A stretch of DNA of 5,218 nucleotides from Verrucomicrobiia bacterium. GTDB lineage: Bacteria; Verrucomicrobiota; Verrucomicrobiae; Limisphaerales; UBA11358. Positions 1 through 5,218 of the stretch are shown here, one piece after another. Under the pieces are notes generated by a model. It was given only the letters and a program-made list of their open reading frames with translations. It was not told the DNA's origin and searched no databases. The translations under genes and the position numbers were made by a program. Position 1 is the stretch's first letter, and each line of letters starts with the position of its first letter. The stretch spans positions 1 to 5,218 of the forward strand of contig JASHZU010000094.1 of NCBI GenBank assembly GCA_030042375.1, read 5' to 3'.

Positions 1-144
<144 letters not shown>

Positions 145-178
145 AATGGGGACCTGCCAACGGCCCCTCTTTTTCGTT
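145..178 (+). terminator. Intrinsic terminator after ligA
   Basis: Directly after the ligA stop, GGGG (148-151) pairs with CCCC (164-167). After one bulged A, CC (153-154) pairs with GG (162-163), leaving a 7-base loop. The stem is followed at once by TCTTTTT (168-174) and further T-rich sequence, and preceded by AAAA. GC stem plus T-run is the classic rho-independent layout. It should separate ligA from the acyltransferase gene. Confidence 0.75.
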
Positions 179-243
179 TCGATTTTTCTATAAATCCTCC
201 AGTTATCCGCTGCCGTTAGTGGCTCAAAAACTGCTCATTTCTA

Positions 244-1392
244 ATGGTGCAGACCGCCATCCGAGCAGAATTGTACCCGCCGCCCGCCTCTATTTCGATG
301 GAGGCGGTATCGCGTTCGCGGCCGGCGGTCACTTCGCGCCTGCAGTCCCTGGATGGCTGGCGGGCGGTGAGCATCCTGATGGTGCTGGGATGCCATGCGG
401 CGTTCGTGGTGGGTTTTCCTTTCTCGCGCTCGCCGGTTTACAACCCGGTGTTCGACGGCAACCTGGGCGTGCGGTTCTTTTTTGTGATTAGCGGATTTTT
501 GATTACCTGGCTGATGATTTTGGAACGGGACAAAAAAGGTTCGGTCAGCCTCCGCGAATTTTATATTCGCCGCTGCCTGCGCATCCTTCCCACCTATTTT
601 GCTTTTTTGGGCGTGCTGGCGGTGCTGGAGGTGACGGGCATCGGAAAGCAAAGCGCGGATGCCTGGGTTGGCAACCTGACCTTCACGAGAAATATGAGAG
701 GCGGCGTTACCGGGGGCGATTCTTTCAGCGCGCACCTTTGGTCGCTTTCCGTCGAAGAACAATTCTATCTGGTCTGGCCAGTGGTGTTTTGTTTTGTGGG
801 CAAGAGAAGCGACCGTTCCCTTCTGGGCTTCCTGGTAATTATCATTTTGGCCGTCGCCGCCATCCGTGGTGCCAATTACATGTGGTTTGCGGGAAATGCA
901 TTTAAATATTTTGATTGTTTGGCGTTCGGCTGTTTTGGCGCGGTTTTGTTTGCTCATCGCCGCGGGGTGCTGGAATGGTATCTGAAGGCGCGTCCATTTT
1001 GGACGGTGGCCCTGGGGATCGCATTAATCCTCTTTCCTCACATTGCGAGTTTGCTTTCGGCCAAAACGGTCACCGTCACGCAGCTTGGCCCGAGTTTCCA
1101 GGCATTGGGTTTCACGATTTTGCTGTTGCATAGCGTCCTTGCACCGGAATGGGGCCCTTACCAGCTCTTGAATTTGGAATGGGTCCGCCGTATCGGCGTT
1201 TGGTCCTATTCCCTCTACATCTGGCAACAACTCTTCTGGAGGTCGCCGCAAATCTTTGGGCTAAACCGCGTGTGGTGGATGGGAGCCTGGATTGTTCCTC
1301 TCCTGGCCGTGGCGCTGCTCTCATATTACGGGCTGGAACGGCCGTTTTTCAAACTCCGCAGCCGTCACCGGGAAGTCAAACTTACCGAATAA
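244..1392 (+). CDS. Acyltransferase-3 family membrane protein (OafA/YrhL type)
   Basis: This 382-residue integral-membrane protein has the family hallmarks in order: LDGWRAV with R40 and H51 in an R-X10-H arrangement, FFVISGFLIT at 79-88, YIRRCLRILPTYF at 107-119, HLWSLSVEEQFYLVWP at 164-179, SYSLYIWQQLF at 321-331 and a final YYGLERPFF at 361-369. Most of the rest is hydrophobic helices, as in the usual ten-helix domain. The family O-acylates sugars of lipopolysaccharide, exopolysaccharide or peptidoglycan, or small secondary products; the conserved His is needed for acyl transfer. The substrate cannot be deduced here, because no sugar or polyketide genes are adjacent. There is no C-terminal SGNH domain. 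The start is uncertain: ATG at 244 gives about 35 residues before the domain, while ATG at 298 (residue 19) would still keep it whole, and neither has a Shine-Dalgarno sequence. Confidence 0.9.
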   Translation: MVQTAIRAELYPPPASISMEAVSRSRPAVTSRLQSLDGWRAVSILMVLGCHAAFVVGFPFSRSPVYNPVFDGNLGVRFFFVISGFLITWLMILERDKKGSVSLREFYIRRCLRILPTYFAFLGVLAVLEVTGIGKQSADAWVGNLTFTRNMRGGVTGGDSFSAHLWSLSVEEQFYLVWPVVFCFVGKRSDRSLLGFLVIIILAVAAIRGANYMWFAGNAFKYFDCLAFGCFGAVLFAHRRGVLEWYLKARPFWTVALGIALILFPHIASLLSAKTVTVTQLGPSFQALGFTILLLHSVLAPEWGPYQLLNLEWVRRIGVWSYSLYIWQQLFWRSPQIFGLNRVWWMGAWIVPLLAVALLSYYGLERPFFKLRSRHREVKLTE

Positions 1393-1404
1393 TTCTGCCG
1401 TTTT

Positions 1405-1419
1405 CGCGGTGAAACCGCG
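1405..1419 (+). terminator. Hairpin downstream of acyltransferase gene, possible weak terminator
   Basis: CGCGGT (1405-1410) and ACCGCG (1414-1419) form a perfect six-base-pair stem with a GAA loop, 12 bases after the acyltransferase stop. Only a short T-poor stretch (CAATTTCTCC) follows, so it is a poor intrinsic terminator. It may stabilise the mRNA end or act with Rho. Confidence 0.35.
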
Positions 1420-1475
1420 GCAATTTCTCCCGCTGGTTGCCTACCTCAAAAGGGTTGCCTCAAATCACCCGTGTT

Positions 1476-1510
1476 GTGGAATATACATCTTAATACACAA
1501 GTGTTAGTGT
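1476..1510 (+). promoter_or_regulatory. Putative promoter/operator, copy 1 of GTGGAATATRCAT-N12-GTGYTA
   Basis: GTGGAATATACAT (1476-1488) is followed after 12 bases by GTGTTA (1501-1506). The same composite with the same spacing is found at 3554-3584. If read as a promoter, TATACA (1482-1487) is a -35-like hexamer, 17 bases before a weak TAGTGT -10 (1505-1510). Transcription would then begin about at the ATG at 1517, giving a leaderless mRNA, which fits the lack of a Shine-Dalgarno sequence there. TTGTG (1474-1478) and CACAA (1496-1500) also form inverted arms around the core, so a dimeric regulator site is an alternative. Confidence 0.45.
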
Positions 1511-1516
1511 CATGTG

Positions 1517-2290
1517 ATGGATCATGAATCCAAGGCTCACAAACTTCCGAAGGCAAAAGCTCCTTTGCCGCAGACCAATGACACGTATTCCAATAAATGG
1601 CTTCTCATTCTGCTGAGCGTGATTGCGGGCAGCGCGGACGCCTGCAGCCTTCTGGGACTCGGCCTGTTCAATGCCCATGTGACGGGCAACCTAGTCATTC
1701 TGGCCGCGCATATTGTGGCGCGGGGCGTCGCAGACACGACGCTGATTTTATCTCTGCCTGTCTTTATCCTGGCGATCCTGCTGACGGCATGGTTGGTAGC
1801 CGGCTTTGAATGGCTTCACGTTCGCCGCTTGCCGGTTTTGCTCTTGTTGCAGTTCCTGTTGTTGGCCGGCTCGTTTGTCATTTGCGCCGGTTTCGGGCCA
1901 CATTTTGACCAGAATTCATATAGCGCAATTATTGCCGGCCAATTAGCCGTTGCGGCCATGGGCGTCCAAGCCGCGCTCGTGCAACTTTTGCTGTGCGGGG
2001 CGCCTTCCACCGTAGCAATGACAGCGAATATTACCCGCTTTTTCATCGAAGCCAGTAATGTGATATTCAAAAGCGCTTTCGCCGACGTAACTGAGGCACG
2101 CCGAAAAGCCGGGCAAACTTGCCTCGTCATCGTTGGTTTTACCATCGGTGCCGCCCTGGGCGCGGGATGCTTTGCCGTTACGGGACTGAAGTCCTTTGGA
2201 TGTCCTGCCGCGCTGGCATTCATTGCACTGCTCATGAGCCTGGGTTTGAAATCACACGATCACGGAATTTTAGAAACGGCCAAGTCATAA
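1517..2290 (+). CDS. DUF1275/YoaK-type integral membrane protein
   Basis: The 257-residue protein has a charged N-terminal tail of about 25 residues and then six or seven hydrophobic helices. Family signatures visible are AGSADACSLLGLGLF leading to NAHVTGN (residues 37-58), AVAAMGVQAALVQ (144-156) followed by TVAMTANIT (165-173), and GAALGA (211-216). These match the YoaK/DUF1275 family, conserved inner-membrane proteins of unknown biochemical role; transport has been suggested but not shown in general. I chose ATG at 1517; GTG at 1514 is directly adjacent and in frame. No Shine-Dalgarno sequence precedes either, and a putative promoter places the transcript start close to this codon. A response regulator gene starts 20 bases after the stop, so the two are probably co-transcribed. 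No function is assigned. Confidence 0.85.
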   Translation: MDHESKAHKLPKAKAPLPQTNDTYSNKWLLILLSVIAGSADACSLLGLGLFNAHVTGNLVILAAHIVARGVADTTLILSLPVFILAILLTAWLVAGFEWLHVRRLPVLLLLQFLLLAGSFVICAGFGPHFDQNSYSAIIAGQLAVAAMGVQAALVQLLLCGAPSTVAMTANITRFFIEASNVIFKSAFADVTEARRKAGQTCLVIVGFTIGAALGAGCFAVTGLKSFGCPAALAFIALLMSLGLKSHDHGILETAKS

Positions 2291-2310
2291 TTGCCGGACA
2301 AATCAATGAT

Positions 2311-3006
2311 ATGCCTGATACGAAACGAATGAAAAAGCCAAGGGCGATTCGCATTCTTTGCGTGGATGACCACCCGGTAGTGCGGGAAGGCCTCAAGGCG
2401 ATTATTGAGACGCAGCCCGATATGTTGCTGGTTGACGAAGTGGGCGATGGCGAGGCTGGTGTTAAAAAATACCGCGAGCACCGGCCGGATGTTGTCCTGA
2501 TGGATTTAAAAATGCCCGGCATGGGTGGAGTGGATGCGACAGTTAAAATCCGCAAGGAATTTCCTGACGCCCGGATTATCGTGGTGACCACTTTCGAAGG
2601 AGATGAGGACATTTATCGAGCGTTGGAGGCCGGGGTGCAGGGTTATCTTTTGAAGGCAACGGTGCGAACTGAATTGCTTCAAACTATCCGTGAAGTTTAT
2701 GCAGGTCGCCGGCACATTTCTCCCCTGGCGGCCCTTCAATTGGCCGAAAACATACCGCGTGTTGAGCTAAAAGAACGCGAACGACGGGTTTTGGAACTGG
2801 TAGCCCAGGGCCTGCGAAACAAGGAAATCGCCACCGCGCTGGAGATTACAGAGGACACGGTGAAAGCCCATATCAAGAGGATTTTCGGTAAATTGAACGT
2901 ACTGGATCGCACGGAAGCCGTGGTCACAGCATCCCAGCGCGGGATTATTGATTTGGAGCAAACGCATAAAAATATCGATCGGGTTGGCACCAATCCGGTC
3001 GGGTAG
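2311..3006 (+). CDS. NarL/FixJ-type response regulator (receiver + LuxR-type HTH)
   Basis: This 231-residue two-domain regulator has a receiver domain at about residues 12-130, with acidic pair D19/D20, phospho-acceptor D65 in LMDLKMPG, T93 and K115 in GYLLK. A LuxR-type helix-turn-helix spans about 152-212 (ERERRVLELVAQGLRNKEIA, then TVKAHIKRIFGKL). All phosphorylation residues are intact, so it should be a phosphorylation-controlled DNA-binding transcription factor. ATG at 2311 was chosen because the receiver begins soon after; ATG at 2329 is possible, and neither has a clear Shine-Dalgarno sequence. The frame is open back to 2119, but that part overlaps the DUF1275 gene and has no receiver-like sequence. 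It lies 20 bases after the DUF1275 gene. No histidine kinase is in the window, so the partner and target genes are unknown. A tail of about 16 residues after the HTH is unlike the domain core. Confidence 0.92.
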   Translation: MPDTKRMKKPRAIRILCVDDHPVVREGLKAIIETQPDMLLVDEVGDGEAGVKKYREHRPDVVLMDLKMPGMGGVDATVKIRKEFPDARIIVVTTFEGDEDIYRALEAGVQGYLLKATVRTELLQTIREVYAGRRHISPLAALQLAENIPRVELKERERRVLELVAQGLRNKEIATALEITEDTVKAHIKRIFGKLNVLDRTEAVVTASQRGIIDLEQTHKNIDRVGTNPVG

Positions 3007-3016
3007 GTTGTTTTTT
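2977..3016 (+). terminator. Hairpin plus T-run at the end of the NarL-type regulator gene
   Basis: Bases 2977-2987 pair with 2990-3000 as an 11-bp stem containing two G-T wobbles; opening the top pair gives a realistic 10-bp stem with a GCAC loop. Seven bases later comes TTGTTTTTT (3008-3016). The stem lies inside the last codons of the regulator and the T-run just past its TAG stop. The stem-to-T distance is longer than ideal, so it may attenuate rather than stop transcription into the next gene. Confidence 0.45.
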
Positions 3017-3039
3017 ATTCTTTGGCATTAAAGTTTGGG

Positions 3040-3046
3040 AAGGAGG
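3040..3046 (+). promoter_or_regulatory. Strong Shine-Dalgarno sequence deciding the GTG start at 3054
   Basis: AAGGAGG at 3040-3046 (AAGGAGGT to 3047) is an essentially perfect anti-Shine-Dalgarno match, with 7 bases before GTG at 3054. It fixes this start codon and stands out because the acyltransferase, DUF1275 and NarL-type starts have no such site. Confidence 0.85.
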
Positions 3047-3053
3047 TATCAAA

Positions 3054-3443
3054 GTGCAAAAGATTCGGGTTTTAGTGATTGATGATCACGCGGGGATGCG
3101 GGATGGAATCAGCGCCATCCTGAATGCCCAGCCGGATATCGTCGTCGCCGGCGAAGCCAGTGACGGACGGCAGGCCATTGAACGGTTTAAGGAGCTTCAG
3201 CCGGATATATCGCTCGTAGATTGGAATTTGCCGGTCGTTCGCGGGGAGGAAGTCATCGCTGCGCTGGGCAAAGAGTTTCCTTACGCCCGGTTTATTGTCA
3301 TTACCGCCCTGAGTGGCGACGATTGCATCCAGCGGGCGATCGAACTTGGCGCGCAGGCTTATCTGCATAAAAGCAGATTGCGCTGCGAACTGCTGGGAAC
3401 CATCCGGGCAGTTCACGAAGGACAACAATATTTCCCTGACTAA
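3054..3443 (+). CDS. Receiver-only (single-domain) response regulator
   Basis: This 129-residue protein is a complete receiver domain and nothing else: acidic pair D10/D11, phospho-acceptor D56 in SLVDWNLP, T84 and K106 in AYLHK. All key phosphorylation residues are present. It ends at EGQQYFPD, just where the linker to a LuxR-type HTH starts in the neighbouring regulator. By eye, about 50 of 120 positions are identical to the receiver of that neighbour, suggesting a related NarL-class origin with loss or lack of the output domain. Single-domain receivers act through protein contacts, for example as phosphate sinks, phosphorelay intermediates or partners of a full-length regulator; which applies here is unknown. 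GTG is the start, supported by the strong Shine-Dalgarno sequence. It begins 47 bases after the preceding regulator's stop. No HTH-like translation is visible downstream in any forward frame. Confidence 0.88.
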   Translation: MQKIRVLVIDDHAGMRDGISAILNAQPDIVVAGEASDGRQAIERFKELQPDISLVDWNLPVVRGEEVIAALGKEFPYARFIVITALSGDDCIQRAIELGAQAYLHKSRLRCELLGTIRAVHEGQQYFPD

Positions 3444-3553
3444 ACCTTAAACTGATTCAAGGAAATGGTGACAGTCTGTCTACCGCCGGAGTCGTGACAA
3501 AAGACAGGTTTTTCCCGTCCAACACGAAAGAGTTATTCCCGGTCAGCCTAGTC

Positions 3554-3588
3554 GTGGAATATGCATGACCACGTATTTGTGCTATGCT
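3554..3588 (+). promoter_or_regulatory. Putative promoter/operator, copy 2 of GTGGAATATRCAT-N12-GTGYTA
   Basis: GTGGAATATGCAT (3554-3566) is followed after 12 bases by GTGCTA (3579-3584), repeating the arrangement at 1476-1506. As a promoter, TATGCA (3560-3565) would be the -35 and TATGCT (3583-3588) the -10, 17 bases apart, with a TG one base upstream as in extended -10 elements. Transcription would begin near 3595, giving a leader of about 75 bases before the ohr ATG. CGTGG (3553-3557) and CCACG (3569-3573) are inverted arms, so a regulator-binding site is also possible. The rest of the 227-base gap (3444-3670) holds nothing else I can name. Confidence 0.5.
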
Positions 3589-3670
3589 TTTGAGGATGGG
3601 AGTAGCGTGACGCTGTGAAGTGTTGTTATCGAACCACAGCTTTTATCAAGTAACCAAAAAGAAGATACAT

Positions 3671-4123
3671 ATGAATGCAACCATGACTGAAGAAACCGGA
3701 ATCCCTGAATTGAAAAAAGTCCTGTACACGGCGAAAGCCCACACGACGGGTGGCCGCGATGGCGGTTCGTCCCGCACCTCGGATGGGCGTCTGGACGTGA
3801 AGCTTTCGCTTCCCGGAGGCCCGGGCAATGGCACCAACCCGGAGCAGCTCTTTGCCGCAGGCTGGTCGAGCTGTTTCACCAGTGCGATGAAGATTGCCGC
3901 GGCCAAAAATAAACTGAAATACCCAGAGGGTTCGTTTGTGGATGCTGAAATTGACCTTTGCCAGGACCCTAACGACATGTATTTCGTTCGCGCGCGCCTC
4001 AACATCAGCCTGCCGGGCCTGGATCATGACGCGGCTGAGACGATTGTCCATACGGCGCACCAGCTATGTCCTTATTCCCGCGTCACACGGGGCAATATCG
4101 ATGTTCAGCTCAACCTAATTTAA
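3671..4123 (+). CDS. ohr: Organic hydroperoxide resistance protein, Ohr (OsmC family)
   Basis: The 150-residue protein has the usual length and layout of Ohr. It reduces organic (fatty-acid) hydroperoxides in the cytoplasm with a Cys pair that is regenerated through lipoylated proteins or other dithiols. Visible features are the start motif VLYTAKAHTTGGRDG with the conserved Arg R29, TNPEQLFAAGWSSCF with E58 and peroxidatic C68, and HQLCPYSRVT with resolving C133. The spacings of 10 (E to C) and 65 (C to C) fit known Ohr enzymes, and the TNPEQLFAAG and CPYS motifs point to Ohr rather than OsmC proper. C97 is an extra cysteine. ATG at 3671 follows an AAGAAG-type weak Shine-Dalgarno sequence; an in-frame GTG at 3620 would add 17 non-conserved residues. 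No OhrR repressor gene is next to it. The hydrolase gene follows 23 bases after the stop. Confidence 0.9.
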   Translation: MNATMTEETGIPELKKVLYTAKAHTTGGRDGGSSRTSDGRLDVKLSLPGGPGNGTNPEQLFAAGWSSCFTSAMKIAAAKNKLKYPEGSFVDAEIDLCQDPNDMYFVRARLNISLPGLDHDAAETIVHTAHQLCPYSRVTRGNIDVQLNLI

Positions 4124-4133
4124 TCGTCCCTGC

Positions 4134-4138
4134 AGGAG
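4134..4138 (+). promoter_or_regulatory. Shine-Dalgarno sequence deciding the ATG start at 4147
   Basis: AGGAG at 4134-4138 is 8 bases before ATG 4147. It sits in the short gap after the ohr stop and rules against the longer in-frame start at 4066, which would overlap ohr and put residues ahead of the Tat signal. Confidence 0.8.
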
Positions 4139-4146
4139 TGCCACCC

Positions 4147-5217
4147 ATGAATACAACCAGGACATCCGAAGAAAACGGTTATGATCGCCGCCGTTTTATC
4201 CGCAATGCGGCTATCGGCGTCGCGGCCGCCAAACTCGCTTCCATGGGTTTGGCGAATGCACAATTCAGCGCGGCGGACACGGCGGATGCCACCACGAGTG
4301 GCGCGGGCTCGCACACCTCGTTCGCTTCGTTGAAGCAAATTAGTGCCGGTGTCCTGAATATTGGATATGCGGAAGACGGCCCGGCGGATGGGCCGCCTGT
4401 CATCTTACTGCATGGCTGGCCTTATGACATCCACAGTTATGTGGATGTCGCTCCCATGCTGGCGGCTTCAGGTTATCGAGTCATCGTCCCGTATCTGCGC
4501 GGCTATGGCACGACGACTTTTCTTTCCACTGAAACATTCCGTAACGGACAGCCGTCGGCGGTGGCTCTCGATACCATTGCCTTGATGGATGCCCTAAAAA
4601 TTAACAAAGCCATCATCGGCGGGTTCGATTGGGGAGCGCGCACGGGTTGCGTCATCGCGGCGCTTTGGCCGGAACGTTGTAAAGCCCTGGTGTCCGTGAG
4701 TGGTTATTTAATTGGCAGCCAGGAGGCCGGACGGAAACCGTTGCCGCCGCCGGCAGAATATCAATGGTGGTACCAATTTTATTTTGCCACGGAACGCGGC
4801 CGGCTGGGCTACGACCAAAACCGGCACGACTTTGCTAAGCTCATTTGGCAGCTCGCCTCGCCAAAATGGAATTTCGGTGATGCCACTTTTGAGCGCAGCG
4901 CGATGGCTTTCAACAACCCGGACCACGTTGCCATCACCATCCACAATTACCGCTGGCGGCTCGACCTGGCGGAAGGCGAGGCTCAATACGACGTCTGGGA
5001 AAAGCGGCTGGCCGAGGCTCCGGACATCAGCGTGCCCACCATCACCATGGAAGGCGGTGCCAACGGCGCGCCGCACCCGGCGCCCGGCGCTTATGCCAAA
5101 AAATTCACAGGCCGGTATGCGCACCGGTTGATTACCGGTGGAATCGGGCATAACTTACCGCAGGAAGCGCCGCAGGCCTTCGCCTCGGCAATTAAGGAAG
5201 TAGACAGTTATTCCTGA
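4147..5217 (+). CDS. Tat-exported alpha/beta hydrolase, epoxide hydrolase/haloalkane dehalogenase type
   Basis: This 356-residue protein begins with a twin-arginine signal: DRRRFIR at residues 13-19, a hydrophobic stretch, and a likely AxA cleavage site after ANA (36-38). The mature part is an alpha/beta hydrolase with HGWP (89-92) as the oxyanion motif, PYLRGYG (115-121), and the nucleophile elbow GGFDWGAR (158-165) with Asp D161. An Asp nucleophile followed by Trp-Gly is characteristic of epoxide hydrolases and haloalkane or fluoroacetate dehalogenases. The aromatic cap region includes YQWWYQFYF (205-213), a possible source of epoxide-activating tyrosines. The catalytic His is H335 in GIGHNLPQE. 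The position where I expect the acid, in EGxANGAPHP (302-311), is G304 instead of Asp. The substrate is unknown, and hydrolysis of epoxides or lipid-peroxidation products is a guess from the ohr linkage. It is probably co-transcribed with ohr. Confidence 0.87.
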   Translation: MNTTRTSEENGYDRRRFIRNAAIGVAAAKLASMGLANAQFSAADTADATTSGAGSHTSFASLKQISAGVLNIGYAEDGPADGPPVILLHGWPYDIHSYVDVAPMLAASGYRVIVPYLRGYGTTTFLSTETFRNGQPSAVALDTIALMDALKINKAIIGGFDWGARTGCVIAALWPERCKALVSVSGYLIGSQEAGRKPLPPPAEYQWWYQFYFATERGRLGYDQNRHDFAKLIWQLASPKWNFGDATFERSAMAFNNPDHVAITIHNYRWRLDLAEGEAQYDVWEKRLAEAPDISVPTITMEGGANGAPHPAPGAYAKKFTGRYAHRLITGGIGHNLPQEAPQAFASAIKEVDSYS

Positions 5218-5218
5218 T

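Noticed and set aside
241..957. Long open frame on the minus strand (238 codons) inside the acyltransferase gene
   Set aside because: Its translation is polar and low in recognisable motifs, and lies fully antisense to a gene with clear family motifs; it is a shadow of biased codon use.
2119..2310. N-terminal extension of the NarL-type regulator overlapping the DUF1275 gene
   Set aside because: The extra 64 residues are Cys/Arg-rich out-of-frame translation of the DUF1275 coding region; a receiver normally starts within a few residues of its first strand.
2984..2998. Sigma-54-like TTGGCAC element near the end of the NarL-type regulator
   Set aside because: No matching TTGC/GC -12 element at the required spacing, and the bases are explained by the hairpin stem.
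3008..3033. Promoter for the receiver-only gene (TTGTTT with CATTAA)
   Set aside because: Spacing between the hexamers is about 12 bases, too short, and both are poor matches.
3444..3550. Remnant of a lost HTH domain after the receiver-only regulator
   Set aside because: Forward-frame reading shows no LuxR-type HTH motifs, and there is no frameshift that restores one.
3620..3670. GTG start adding 17 residues to Ohr
   Set aside because: The extension is not like any Ohr N-terminus and has no Shine-Dalgarno sequence; ATG 3671 gives the normal family length.
4066..4146. Upstream start for the alpha/beta hydrolase overlapping ohr
   Set aside because: It would bury the Tat signal behind 27 residues, and the AGGAG at 4134-4138 fits ATG 4147.

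Overview
The window reads as an ordinary chromosomal segment of a free-living Gram-negative-type bacterium of moderately high GC. It has six complete genes and one partial gene, all on the + strand. There are no RNA genes, insertion sequences or CRISPR arrays. Several starts lack a Shine-Dalgarno sequence, and the gene mix (orphan NarL-type regulators, an acyltransferase-3 protein, a Tat-exported hydrolase) fits an environmental Verrucomicrobiota-like soil or water organism. That lineage guess is inference from style and gene content, not a marker-based call.

Layout: positions 1-144 hold the end of the NAD-dependent DNA ligase gene (BRCT domain), closed by a convincing intrinsic terminator at about 148-174. 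An integral-membrane acyltransferase-3 (OafA-type) gene follows at 244-1392, with a hairpin just after it. At 1517-2290 lies a DUF1275/YoaK-type membrane protein, followed 20 bases later by a NarL/FixJ-type response regulator (2311-3006). A second, receiver-only response regulator (3054-3443) comes next. It starts at GTG behind a near-perfect Shine-Dalgarno sequence. A 227-base gap leads to an Ohr-type organic hydroperoxide reductase gene (3671-4123), which is followed 23 bases later by a Tat-signal alpha/beta hydrolase of the epoxide hydrolase/haloalkane dehalogenase type (4147-5217).

Two functional groups can be inferred. The first is a membrane protein plus two tandem response regulators with no histidine kinase in the window. 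The second is a probable two-gene operon pairing cytoplasmic peroxide detoxification with an exported hydrolase. The upstream regions of both groups share a composite sequence, GTGGAATATRCAT followed 12 bases later by GTGYTA. It occurs at 1476-1506 and 3554-3584 with identical internal spacing and looks like a shared promoter or operator. This shared element, the receiver-only regulator, and a glycine where the hydrolase's catalytic acid is expected are the points most worth a second look. No clearly new multi-gene system is visible.
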